This document shows positions 10,371-21,627 of a stretch of 64,000 nt of DNA, piece by piece (position 1 is the first letter of the stretch; each line of letters starts with the position of its first letter). The stretch covers positions 124,001 through 188,000 of the forward strand of contig JANBVO010000012.1 of the NCBI GenBank assembly GCA_030052745.1, given 5' to 3'. The notes below the pieces were generated by a model. It was not told the origin of the DNA, did no database searches, and saw only the letters and a list, made by a program, of their open reading frames with translations. The position numbers and the translations under genes were made by a program. This DNA is from Pleurostoma richardsiae. Lineage: Eukaryota; Ascomycota; Sordariomycetes; Calosphaeriales; Pleurostomataceae.

Positions 10371-12473
10371 ATGGGCAAGGAGAGAAAATCAAAGAGACAG
10401 CTCGTGCGTGATGAGAAACGGAAGAAGAAGCGCGATCGGGAGCTTGGAGAGGAAGAAGCCGCCCAGGAGGCTAAGCGGCAGCGACGAGAGGAACGGAAAG
10501 ATGAAGAAGTCGACTACATACCGCTCGATGACGACGAAAAGCGGCCGCGCACCGAACCGGACCGAGAGTTTTTCGGAATGCTAGCAGATGAGGAGCAAGA
10601 ATACTTTCGACGCTCCGACGAGTTGTTGGAACTCAATGACTTCGCTACCGTCGAAGACCGAGACATCTTCCTGGAGAACGTATATAGGGAGGCGCGAGGG
10701 AAGGAGCTGAAGCTTGCCAGCAGCCAGTCCTGCTCCCGGCTGATGGAGCGGCTCATACTTCTGTCGAACACGAGGCAGAAGAAGCACCTCTTTGAAGCCT
10801 TCGCCTCTCATTTTGTCAGCCTTGTTACCCACCGTTTCGCCAGCCACTGCTGCGAGACTCTGTTTATCCAGTCGGCACCGGTCGTCACGCGGGAGCTTGG
10901 AGGCTTACAAGAAGAGAATACCGCAAACGCTCAGGACGATCCCGAGGCGGGTGTACAAGCTTCGATGGAAGAGCTGTTTCTCCTTACTCTGGATGAGCTC
11001 GAGCAGCATCTCTCGTACCTCATATCGGACAGATTCGGCTCCCACACGCTCCGAGTGCTGCTAGTCGTCCTGTCGGGAAGACCGCTGGATCAAGTGTCAA
11101 CAAAGTCGCTGTTGCAGAGCAAAAGAAAAGAACACATATCTGTGCCAGGAGTAGCTACGAACGCGGACGAGCTCAACGCCCAGTCGAGGGGTGTCCCAGA
11201 GTCCTTTACACTTGCGATCCAGAAAATCATACGGGATACGACTTCATCCATGGACGAAACAGCACTGCGGGTATTGGCGACTCATCCGACAGGAAACCCC
11301 GTTCTTCAGTTGCTACTTGAGCTGGACATGACCCTAAATGCCAAGAAGAAAGACCATGAAGAGCAATCTCTTCTGAGCAAGCTCCTTCCTGGCGCTCCGC
11401 AGTCTCTCAGTGACCCCTCATCGCCGGCCTCTGAGTTCGTCAGCTCTATGCTCTACGATCCTATTGGCTCAAGGCTTCTCGAGACGATTGTTGCCCATTG
11501 CCCGGGAAAGGTCTTCAAGGGACTGCAGACAAATTTCTTCGGACCACGCATTCAAGCTTTCGCTCGCAATGATATCGCTTCCTACTCGGCAATCAGGGCC
11601 CTCAACCGCATGAGTAAGGAGGACCTTGCAGCAGCCGTCGGGCAGATTTTGCCTGAGGTGCCGAGGCTGCTGGAGATGGGCCGATACAACGTCCTCAAGA
11701 CCCTATTTGAGAGGTGTCGTGTGCGGAATAGAGCAAACGAGATCGACAAGCTACTGAAGGCAGTGTACGACGCCTATGGTTCTGGTGCTCAGAGCCTTGT
11801 GCCTAAGCTATGCTTTGCCGAAGACGGGGAGGACACCAGCGAAAAGAAGAAAGACCCACAGCAGTTTGCGAAGAATCAGGTGGCTATGGTATCTCACGGT
11901 TCCCAGCTTGTCACTGCCCTTCTGGGGGTTGGGGGCGCGCCTGCGAAAGCGGTGCAGTCATCGCTCATGTCACTGGATAATGAAAAAGTACTACATCTTG
12001 CAACTTCGTCCGCGCCGACCTTGTCAGTTATCACGACAGCACTGGCAACGCCCTCGAAGATTCCGAATTTCCACAAAGCGCTCGTTGCTGGGCTTGCGCA
12101 GCATACTAAGGAGCTTGCCACTTCGCAGTGGGGCCATAATGTTCTCAATGCCATTGTGCCGCTACCCCTGAAGGGGCCAGACCGGTCCGTACCGTTACAC
12201 TTAAAAGAAGCTATCATGACGACGCTGGCGACGCAGGAGAGGGAGCTGAGAGATTCCTGGATGGGCCGAAGTGTGTGGCGGACATGGAAGGGAGATCTGT
12301 GGAAACGGAAGAGGCCTGACTGGATCAGATGGGTCAAGGAGTTCGACACGGTTTCCGCGCAAGAGGATACGGCATCGAAACCCTGGAACAGCAGCAAGAA
12401 TATTGCTCGGAACCCGAAGGGCAAGGCGTTTGGCGGAGACAAGACAGCACGAGATGTGCAGCCAACAGCATGA
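10371..12473 (+). CDS. nop9: Nucleolar pre-ribosomal RNA-binding protein Nop9
   Basis: Uninterrupted 700-codon frame. It begins MGKERKSKRQLVRDEKRKKK, the very basic N-terminus seen in Nop9, followed by an acidic/basic spacer and PDREFFGML. The rest is a series of degenerate Pumilio/PUF-like repeats, recognisable at THRFASHCCETL, SDRFGSHTLRVLL, HPTGNPVLQLLL, YDPIGSRLLETI and SQWGHNVLNAI. Near the C-terminus, SWMGRSVWRTWKGDLWKRKRPDW is typical of the family; the last 40 residues are basic and low in complexity. Nop9 binds the 3' part of pre-18S rRNA in the nucleolus and is needed for 40S subunit maturation. Length and domain layout match the family (about 650-750 residues). The assignment rests on sequence recognition. 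Confidence 0.93.
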   Translation: MGKERKSKRQLVRDEKRKKKRDRELGEEEAAQEAKRQRREERKDEEVDYIPLDDDEKRPRTEPDREFFGMLADEEQEYFRRSDELLELNDFATVEDRDIFLENVYREARGKELKLASSQSCSRLMERLILLSNTRQKKHLFEAFASHFVSLVTHRFASHCCETLFIQSAPVVTRELGGLQEENTANAQDDPEAGVQASMEELFLLTLDELEQHLSYLISDRFGSHTLRVLLVVLSGRPLDQVSTKSLLQSKRKEHISVPGVATNADELNAQSRGVPESFTLAIQKIIRDTTSSMDETALRVLATHPTGNPVLQLLLELDMTLNAKKKDHEEQSLLSKLLPGAPQSLSDPSSPASEFVSSMLYDPIGSRLLETIVAHCPGKVFKGLQTNFFGPRIQAFARNDIASYSAIRALNRMSKEDLAAAVGQILPEVPRLLEMGRYNVLKTLFERCRVRNRANEIDKLLKAVYDAYGSGAQSLVPKLCFAEDGEDTSEKKKDPQQFAKNQVAMVSHGSQLVTALLGVGGAPAKAVQSSLMSLDNEKVLHLATSSAPTLSVITTALATPSKIPNFHKALVAGLAQHTKELATSQWGHNVLNAIVPLPLKGPDRSVPLHLKEAIMTTLATQERELRDSWMGRSVWRTWKGDLWKRKRPDWIRWVKEFDTVSAQEDTASKPWNSSKNIARNPKGKAFGGDKTARDVQPTA

Positions 12474-13237
12474 CGTTCTGTACCTACTAGATATCTGTGA
12501 TACCCTCAATGCAACAGGACGTTTGACCGAGTCCAGATTGCAAGCAGTCTGTGCATCGTGCCTGGTGTGTCACGACACGCCAGGCTCGCAATGATCGCTC
12601 GTGATGGAACAAAGGCAGCGTGAAGCCTGTTGAGCCAGGACCTGGATTCTTCGTTCAACGATGATTCTGAAGATGGCCGGGAGCCGGCGGTAGACGCCAA
12701 TGGGGTTGGAGCTGATGTTACTTACCAAAGGGCTGGCTGTAGTGCAGATGTCCCGGCTGCACGGGGCGAGGAAGACTCGCCTGGGGCCAGACAGGGCGGG
12801 ATCGGCTGGATTGGCGGTGGCCCATTGGCTGAAAATACATGCGTACCTTTACAGGTAGTTGCAGTACTTACCACGAGTGCTGGGGCCTAGACTCTAAATT
12901 AGAGCTATGTACAGTACCGACCGGGCGCCCGCTCGCTGTTTACGTGAGCAGGCTGCTGGGGGCTGGCTGTTGGCGGCAGCTGTCTCCGGCTGGGGCTTCT
13001 TCCCCTCAGACAGAGGCTCTCAGCCTTGTGAGGAGCCGAGGGAGCGTGAGATGGGAAAAGACACTGTCAGCACTAGACTTGGACCTTTGCTATTTATTTC
13101 TCACCAGGTCCGTCCGCCGCGCTCGGTCGTGTCTCATCGCGAGCTTTTATCGTCCTTGCTACATCACCCACCCACCCGTCTAGTATGCGTGGTCCTTTTA
13201 TTGTGCATTAGACCATGTGCCCTGTGGTTCTCCATCC
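12474..13237. other. Intergenic, promoter side of the Clr5 gene
   Basis: Between nop9 and the Clr5-domain gene no coding region is supported. The last 150 bases are pyrimidine-rich, fitting a fungal promoter and 5' leader. Confidence 0.5.
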
Positions 13238-15020
13238 ATGCCGCATCACCCCAGATCACCGCCAGCTCCGTCTCCCAGGCCCGGCAATTCCGCGTCTCTG
13301 GCCAATTGGACTCTCCCGATGACCAGTCTGCGCGTCCTTATCGGTGCCGTGCGCGCGTTCCCAGACGCCCAGCGCGATGTCATCGAGGTGACAGAAGGGG
13401 CGGCCGGGTCTCCCACCACGACCGTGCTGCAAGGGCCCGCTCCAAGGTCGGAGGACTGGGAGGCTAGCAAGGCCGCCATCAAGGGTCTCTATATGGACCA
13501 GAACCTCAACCTTAACGAAGTTGTTGATATAATGAAGGAGTCTCATAACTTCCGGGCAACGTGAGTCCTGTCCCCGCGCGCCCCCGGAGCAACCGCGGAG
13601 CCTCGAGAGACGCAACAGCATATATCACCGTCGGCCGCTGACACCCGCTGATAGCCCCCGGATGTACAAGGCCCAGTTCGCCAAATGGGGCTGGTCCAAG
13701 TACAACTGCAAGAGGCTGCGGCGTGACATCTCTTCCGGCAGATTCATAGAGAAGTCCAATGGCAAGTCTTGCCGGAGGGCGAGACGGCGCGGCGGCGCGT
13801 CTAGCGAGGCCGGCCACATCTCTCCGAGCCCCAGCACCGAGTCTCCGGTCCTTATCAAGCAGGAAGAGGGATCTTCAGCCTCTCTGGTGGGCGGGATGCC
13901 GTTTGTTAACGATGCAGCCTTCAGCATCGAGTCGATTCTGAGCGAGATCCGCAGCCACGTGTACGGGTTCTACACAGAGAAGCGCGCCTGGAAGGAGACG
14001 CCCGAGACGGGGCTGATCAGCGCGTACAACTACTCCTTCTATGACTCGTTCCGCATCTCGATGGACAACTTCCGCAAGAACGAGCACCTGAACGGCGGGC
14101 AGATCCTGCGGCAGGCCTTCCTGGAAGTGGAAGAGGCCATCCAGCACGACTACTCGGCCGTCTTCTACTTTTTGTTCATCGACTTGCCGGACCTGTTTCA
14201 CCACTACGACCGGCAGGATGTCCTCCGGATCCTCCTCGAGCACATCAACAAGCTCGCCAACGTCAAGCTCAAGAACAAGATTCGGGGCGCCGGCTTCTCC
14301 GGCCTCCAGTCCCTAGTGGTCAACAACGCGGCGTACCTGCGCCACTACATCAAAACGGCCTCGTCGCTGTGGATGGATTTGCTAGTGCAGCTGCGCGGCC
14401 GTATCGACCGCAGCACCCTGCTGGCCAAGCGCAACTACTTGCGGCACTCGCGCAGCGCCGACCGGCCGCAGATGCGCGAGCTCGTCTCCGACTACGACCA
14501 GCTGCTCTGTGAGGTGGCGACGGTCTACGGCGCGGAGGATAATGCGTCGCGGCAGATGGAGGACGTCATCCTGCACCTGCAGTTCAACTTCGACATGTTC
14601 CTGGACGACTTTGAGGCGCGGTCCATGCGGCTCGTGGCCGCCATCACGGACAAGTACCGCCACACCAGCGGCGACGTGGTCGCTAGCAGCAACGACAGGC
14701 CCTGCACAGCGGCCTCGAGCGCTCCCGGCTCGCTTGGGGTGCGGTCCTGGGACATCCTCGACCGCAACATCTACTCCAACTGCTACGAGAGGCTGGCGGC
14801 GTTCCAGCACAAGGCGGGCGACCCGCGCCGGGCGGCCGAGTACCGGGCCAGGGCCGAGGAGGGCTGGTCGGGCCATTTTTGGCACTTTGAGGCGGAGAAG
14901 GCCCTGATTGCCGCGCGGCGCTATTTCGAAGCCGAGACCCTGAGGAAGGCGAGGCTCGAGAGCCAGTACTTCCGGAGGCTGCCTGATACTATCGAGCTCA
15001 TGGCTAGACTCCCGCCCTGA
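13238..15020 (+). CDS. Clr5-domain protein, putative nuclear regulator
   Basis: Two exons, 13238-13560 and 13655-15020, give 562 residues. The intron (GTGAGT...GCTGATAG, 94 bases) splits the Clr5 domain. Joining the exons restores the full motif: DWEASKAAIKGLY, then HNFRAT across the junction, then PRMYKAQFAKWGW (about residues 72-125). Clr5 domains occur at the N-terminus of many filamentous-fungal proteins and are named after a fission-yeast silencing factor; a DNA- or chromatin-related role is presumed but rarely tested. The domain is followed by a basic stretch (KSCRRARRRGG) and a long helical region with no recognised domain, possibly TPR-like near the end (AAFQHKAGDPRRAAEYRARAEEGW). Third codon positions are strongly G/C in exon 2, which produces long open frames on the opposite strand. 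The target and partners are unknown. Confidence 0.85.
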
Positions 15021-18000
15021 TGCCGTGCCGTGGCTGTGACTGAAACATTTCGGACGAGAGAGCGTGCCGCGCCGCGCAGAGAGGCTGGGTTGGTCTTTGA
15101 GAGACAAGACTCTACGCCGACGCGACGATTCATGTACGCTTCGGGACAATGCTGGCTCACCACCGTCAATGTCAAATCCTGGTATGGTTTGAATTGCCCA
15201 GCGACAGGATTATGATCCTCTAGATCAAGACGAGCGGCCATATATAGTGAGCCGGGCTGACTGGCCAGCCTAAGCAAAAGGGCCTCCACCTGGAACGCAG
15301 CTACAGCAAGGAGCGTACACCAGGAGCATGATCTCAGGCGCAAGTCGCCTGGAGATAAGGACGTGCGCGATGGGACAATGACTGCTAATTTCAGAAGTCC
15401 CGGCCACTGGAGGTGATCACTCTACACCCGTGGGGAGGTCAGGCAGTCACGAGCAACCCCAGCGGAGAAGTCTCAGCACTAAATAATGACACTCTGCTCG
15501 AACAGCACGGAGAGAGGGATGCGCATGGACGGGCTGTCACCGACTCAATAGGCTTGGGAGCAGTATTTGCCCGTCATGGCGAGACCAGGTCGAATATCTT
15601 CTGGGTTGAGAAAAGCAAGCGTGCGCCGTTAAGATGCCTGGTTAGAGCACCTACTTGAGGACGAATGCAGCCCCAACTAGTCTACAAAGACCTGCGAGGC
15701 TGTCCATCTCGTTGAAAATCAGAGCTGTGTATTTTCGACCGTTCCACGACGCCTCTTTGCTAACAGTCCGAAGAGCTGTACCCACCTCAACGTCTCTCAG
15801 CAAGATTCCTCTCATATCCAGCTAGCCCGGTACAACTTCATATGCCGCAGACTGAAATGGGGTAGAGATTAAGGGTGTTAGACGAAATCGAGGTCCGGCT
15901 ACACTTGGCCCCGTGAATTTGCCTTCCTGTAGGAGGAAGATCCAGCAGGACTTCTGCATTCCTCATGCCAATGTAGTATCTCCATGCCCCTTCCAGTTGA
16001 GCTTTTACCTGCTCTGAGGCATTCTATGGAAAAGCGTGTCGAGAAGCTCCGGGCGTACGCTAGACAGTCTCAGCCACCGGGTCGTTGGAATGTGTGCCGT
16101 GATGGCCCCTCGGTGCTCGACTCAGACACCTCGGCGCCTTCAAGGCTGAAGACTAAAACAGAGCCACGCGAGGTCTACGGGAAGGCGCCAGCCACTCTGC
16201 AGATGCAGAGACATCGGGCCAAGACCCCGAGACGTGCCCGGGAACGAGCATCAGGCTGACGTGTAAGGGACGCAGCTCCTGGAATCCTGGAAGAAACACG
16301 CAAGCATCCCAGCGATCCACGAGCAACGTAAGACTGGCCGGGATATGACTCTCCTGGAATGACTGGGGAAATGGGGAAACGGTTCGCTCTTTTAAGGTTA
16401 GACGTGAGCTAAAGTAGACGGGACAGGCGGCAGGAAGTTTAGCCAGGGGGGACAGACTGGCGAAGGCCGTAGGTTCCTTGAACGTCTACTTAATTTAGCA
16501 TACCTTTGATGCCTAGTGCGATGTCAAGGGTCGATGCGCAAGGCATGGAAAAATTTCAGACGCGCCGAAGGACCGCAGCCAGAGATTTGCACGTCGACCT
16601 AGAAAGGTCCAGTGAACTCAGATACAGCCGATGTGAACGGAAGCGTGCTGGTGGTGTGTATAGTATCAGATAAGGGACGGTCGGTATGCCGTCACATCCA
16701 TTAGGGCACTCGGGGTCTCCCCGTCGTGATTAGCGCGCGATCTGCGCGTCTAGGTAAACCTTACGTCGCTGGTTCCTCCTGGGCCCGGATCAGCTGCTCC
16801 CGCTCGACAGGCGACGGAGGAAGCTTTGATGTAATGGCGGAGAAATCACGGCAAGGGCGCCGAGCCGGTAGATCGCAGCCGCCAGAACAGGTCTCCCGTG
16901 AACTCGAAAAGTAATCGTGCGCAGAAGCTTCTTTTGGACCGAGGACAGGGTTAGTTGCGGTTGGAGAATCGGCCTGCAGCCGGGTAAGACTGACTGCCCT
17001 GATTCGGTTGCGAAAGCCAGCGTCTGGGGACGCCCTCTGTTGTGAAATTGTTTATTCAATGAGAGAGCAAATTTTGGAGGTCCGAGATTCATCGCAAGGT
17101 CTCAGAAGATGTCGAGATTTGGATGGCCGGGCAGCTGCCGGGTTGAACTCCGCAGGTGGATGGAAGCTGGGCGAGCTTGATGGACAATAGTGAAGATCGG
17201 CATACGTACGCATTACTTGCCGTAACTTAGTGCGAGTTTTGTGAGGGCCAGGCGAAATGCCATGTATTCTTCCATGGCATTCTCAAATTGCCGTATCTCT
17301 GCTCCTCCCTCTCATCTAGCGCAGTCAGCAGCACTACTGTGGTACACTATTAGGCACAACGTACTAAAGTGCGGTGTACATAGGTAGGTACCGATGAAGT
17401 ACCTGCGGTTCCCGATCCGGACAGAGCGAGCTTTGCCGGTGGAACCCGGGCGTAGCGCCGATTGCCCAGCGAGGAAAGAATAGCACGACCAGGCGGACAA
17501 GCCACAAACGTTCATCTCAAACTTTACTCCGCGCTGGAAATGACGATGGTGTTGTGTCAACGTCTGTTGCACCTCTGCGAGCGACGAATCTGCTTTCCCG
17601 GATTGACTCCCAGGCGGCCAGGCAGGGATGCTTGGGTGCTCTGCATTGTGGCTGGTGCTGCTCTGCGGGTCACAAGCGGGGGGTAGTCTAGAGTAGCGCC
17701 GTTAGTGCTGTTAGTGCATCCTGTCGTCGAAGGTAACTCTCATTCTCCTCGCCAGGCGCGGCCACCGATTGGTGCAGCCCAAAGGTACAGGCCGGATGTG
17801 GTGGGTAGGCGGAGAGTTTGCTCCGTACAAAACCTGCTCTCGCAGGAGACCACATTCCCATCGCCGAAACCATCGGGAATCTGTTCATTTGACCGTCAAG
17901 CTCGCGTCTTTAACGCACTTTACGTACCAACCTTATTACTGCTGCCCTTTTCTGACGTTCCATCTGCCAGACCTCGGTACGCTGATCGCAGCGATACCTG

Positions 18001-20386
18001 TGAACGTACCCACCGTTCCCTCATTGTTATCCCCAAAGCTTCTTAGCTTGACGTCACCCCTCGAGCGTGCTCGGACTGTGGTGCTGCTGGGCTTCGACCG
18101 TGTGATAGCGGTAGAGTAGAACTGGCATTAGTCTGCATGCATCCTAAGGTTTCTGTGGGTGCTGGGGACTCTTCAACAATTCCAAAATGTTGTGCAGAAG
18201 AGCGATTGGATATGCGGAGGAGGGCCGGTCGGTGGCACATGATGGAACCATTTCCATGCTTAACTAGTTACCTATCACTTACCTACGCTGGTGGAGCTCG
18301 CAGAAACGGATTGCTCCTGCACCTTTTGCGTCTCTTGCACTTACCAACCTACCGACTATTTGACATGCATTGGTTGTTAGGGTACCCAGTGTAAAGAGCT
18401 CCTTTCGGCGATAACTGTCCCCTGGCGCTCTGCTCTCATCTTGTCGACTTCGGTCTGCTACGCATCCAGGCCAGTTGGTAAGACGGCTCCACTCGTAGAT
18501 CAAAGTGTATTGGCCGGAGCAGAGCCCGGAGAAACTTCATTGGGCTGAATGAGTCTCAACGAAAGGGTCGACTAGACACCCCAGAGTACCAGCTCTGCCG
18601 GCAGGGATGAGAGGGCCACCAAGGCCACTTCCAGGACACATTAGTGTGCGACTTCCGAGAGCCTGGAAGCTTCAAAGGCAAATTTGGGGGGCAGTGGAGA
18701 TAGAGATGCAACCATGACCTTGTGTCGGCACTAACTACAGGTGCAGTACTCCATCTGCGAGGTTGTGTTAACAAGATACGGCGTCGTGCGGTTCTAGGTA
18801 GCCACGTTTTCGGGAGTTCAGGAAGAGGGCGCATCAGTATCGGACCCCCCTCAAGATTCCCTGACCTGCAGCTTTTGAGGACAGACAGCTCTGGGCCAGG
18901 GAAGAGACCAGTAACGTGATGCTCGAAAGTAGCGATGTTGGAGGTCTCCCTACAAAGTGAGGAGGTTTAGGCAGGCCGGCGTACACCCATGGCAATAAAC
19001 ACATGTGCCTGCAGGCGGGGTTTCCTGGCGGGTCTGTAGAAGGAATAGCTCCCTCCTGCCTCAGTCAGCTCACTCCAAGCAAATGCAAGGTAACCCCCGT
19101 CAAAGCACCGAGCATGGTTGCATGGCTTTTCTGTGGTGCTTTACCACAGTACGCGGAGAGGGGGGCAGGGGTGTTTCCCTTTCAGGGTTGACATAAGACA
19201 GACATCATACCATGCTACCGTGCCAGGCGAGGTCCGAGAGGAGGAGAGAAGAGGGGAAGGGGAGGGAGGGGTTCAAGGTACAGTGGGGAAGCGCCGTATT
19301 CTCTTCATGGACCAGGGATGTACTCCCTGCAGCAGGTAGGTACATGGCAAGTGGCTCCGGCCTAACACCTGAGCCCCACCTGCCCAGGCCAGAGCTCGAT
19401 CCGCCACCGCTGGGGCCGATCTGCCTCTTTCTACTCTGGCCAGGATCGACCTGGGATCGAGAATCGGAAACGTTCACAAACAACACGCGCAAGCAACAGA
19501 TGCTGCCGACGCGCGATTGAGGTACGATGCACACGTACCCTGTTAGGTTTCGGTTCTTAGTCCTTTTTACCTTTCGTTGCTGTTTCCTCGCCCCTGGTAA
19601 GGAAGGCACTGCTAGGTACCTCAGTTGCCGAGACAGCACGCACCACTTCCATGTAGCTGCTCGGCTTCACGGTAGGGGGAGAGCTGCTTGCCCGCTTATT
19701 AGGTGGGTTTGATGTGTGGCTACTTGCTTTCCCTTTCTCGTTCTTTCGACGCAAGCATGACATCGAGCCCCTTCCCATAGTGCTCTCACTAGAGACCGGA
19801 CCCAAAGCCGGTTCCATATATACATCTGCTCCCTTCCTGACTCTGCCCGCCCTCGATATCATACCGAGTCACGGCACATCAACGTCCCCAAGCTCTACGC
19901 ATCTCTGCCTGCTGGTGAAGCACCACTCACGCAGAAGCGGCTGTCTGGACTACCATCGTCCCAATTTGACCCTTCTCATACACCGATCAGTCCTCCTTGT
20001 TCTCTTGTTGAGGGTTGTCCACGGACAAGGCAGACAAACAAACAAAACAGAGTTTCTTGGGTGAGACAACCGACAACAGACACGGCTGACGAGCCGTCTC
20101 CCGGATTGGGTTTGTGGCTTCCTGGGTTCCTGCCGAGTCAACACCTCCATACTTTCGATTTAAGCTTTCAGCTCGTGCTGTACTCCGCTTTTGGCAACAC
20201 ATTCCGCACCCCTACAATATAATCTCCCGACCTTCCCTCCCCTTCAAAGCCCCCTTTGTGCAAAAGGCATAGGCCACTTACGACACCGTTCGCTTTCGCT
20301 CCCTCCTGGTTTGTCTACCGTCGACTGGACAGACCTTCACTTATAGGCTGCTTCTCGAAGACCCGAAAGTAGGATAGTACGACACC
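15021..20386. other. 5.4 kb stretch without a supported gene
   Basis: All open frames are short (the longest about 140 codons) and none shows a recognisable domain, signal peptide or splice-joined continuation. Composition is not markedly A/T-rich, so heavy repeat-induced mutation is not apparent. From about 19.7 kb the sequence is pyrimidine-rich and includes a TATATA at about 19806-19811, consistent with the promoter and a long 5' leader of the gene starting at 20387. Non-coding RNA genes or short unrecognised genes could be present. Confidence 0.45.
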
Positions 20387-21627
20387 ATGAAGCGCCCTCT
20401 TGATATCGACACCACTGTGCCCATGGCGACGGGAAGGGCCCAGAAGAAGGTTAGTAGCCTCGATACACGCAAAGCATTTTGCGACGGCCAGGCGCCTAGC
20501 CTCCCTGCTCTCAGCAAAATCTAACTCCACTACAGACAGAGAGGTCGCACGAAGAGAACCAAGAGCGAGCGTACATTGCTGCGTCCCGCAGAGCAGATCG
20601 GAGCATAGAGGCGCGCGTCCAGTCGGCCCGCATGGCCTCGGAAATCCACAAGAAGCGCACAGGAAAGGGCTTCAAAATATCTGAGGAGATTGTCATGAAG
20701 GAGGAGATGTACGAGGAGGAAGAAGACGACCTGCCGCGCCATTATCGAGCACTTACGGCTCATCTTCAAACCGCATCTCCCGATATGAATAGCAAAGTCA
20801 ACGCCTATGTCACGCACTCGGTGGCGATGGCCAGCCTGCTGCACCAGCAGGAGGTCAACCGCATGTTCGCCGAATACTTTCCTCAATACGCCGCCCACAC
20901 GTCTCAGCAAACCTCCCAACAGATCCCTCAGCACACGTCTCAGCACGTGCCGCATTCCGCATATTATCCGACAGGACAGCAGCAGGTTACAGCTAGCCCG
21001 ACATCAAGCCACTTCTCGCCAGTGAACTTCCAGCAACCGGGTCAAGACTTCCCTCGGGAGCGATCACGATCAATCGCCCAGGGTTCTGATGCTCTTTCCC
21101 CGCGGCAGGATCCAGCTCATGTGCCATCTCCGCATCGCAGCCATGGATCCATGGATGAGGGATCAATGACAACCCCAGGCCTTTCTCCGTCATCAACGGA
21201 AATGTCGGGATCCCGCCGTACGTCGTCTTATAGCTCAAACTACACGACCTTGACGTCACCGATCGACCCGGGCCTCTCTTTACCACCTGCAGCCATACAG
21301 TCATCCTTTACGACCGAGCTTCCCGCTGGGGTCAAACAATTGGCGAATATCGACATGAACGATCCGGTTGCTGCCGCCCTCATGCGTGGCGAGCCCCTGA
21401 CGACGGACGGCTGTATCGGCTCGAATTGTCCCTCGGTATCGATTGACGCACCGCCAATGGCGCTTAAAACCGAGTTTCCTGTCCTGGAAGACTTCGTCAA
21501 TCCTGCTTACTTCCCTCACGGCTTGACGTCCGAGTTCACGAGCTCTCAGAGCAGGATGGGGACACCGGGAGCCGACAGTGGCGTTATGTGGGAAACCTGG
21601 CTCAACGATGGCGAGGAGTGCCGCTAG
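20387..21627 (+). CDS. Conserved fungal protein of unknown function, basic N-terminal region
   Basis: Exons 20387-20449 and 20536-21627 give 384 residues. The intron has a GTTAGT donor, CTAAC branch site and TACAG acceptor. Exon 1 encodes MKRPLDIDTTVPMATGRAQKK. Exon 2 opens with a highly charged helical block (ERSHEENQERAYIAASRRAD, then RSIEARVQSARMASEIHKKR) and an acidic patch (EEMYEEEEDDLP). The block has the A-ASRR-DRS look of a basic region but no leucine zipper follows, so I do not call it bZIP. The remainder is Gln/Ser/Pro-rich with the typical look of a transcription-associated disordered region. I recall this N-terminus in uncharacterised proteins across Pezizomycotina. The start is supported by the conserved exon 1. 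A nuclear role is inference. Confidence 0.8.

Noticed and set aside
8081-12473. Decarboxylase as part of a metabolic gene cluster
   Set aside because: Its neighbours are nop9 and a Clr5-domain gene, with no oxidoreductase, transporter or synthase nearby.
14382-15149. 255-codon minus-strand frame opposite the Clr5 gene
   Set aside because: It is a shadow of the G/C-rich second exon, with no recognisable domain.
15590-17160. Possible tRNA-like fragments such as GGTTAGAGCACC and GGTTGAACTCC
   Set aside because: The segments do not combine into an acceptor stem, anticodon arm and B box at tRNA spacing.
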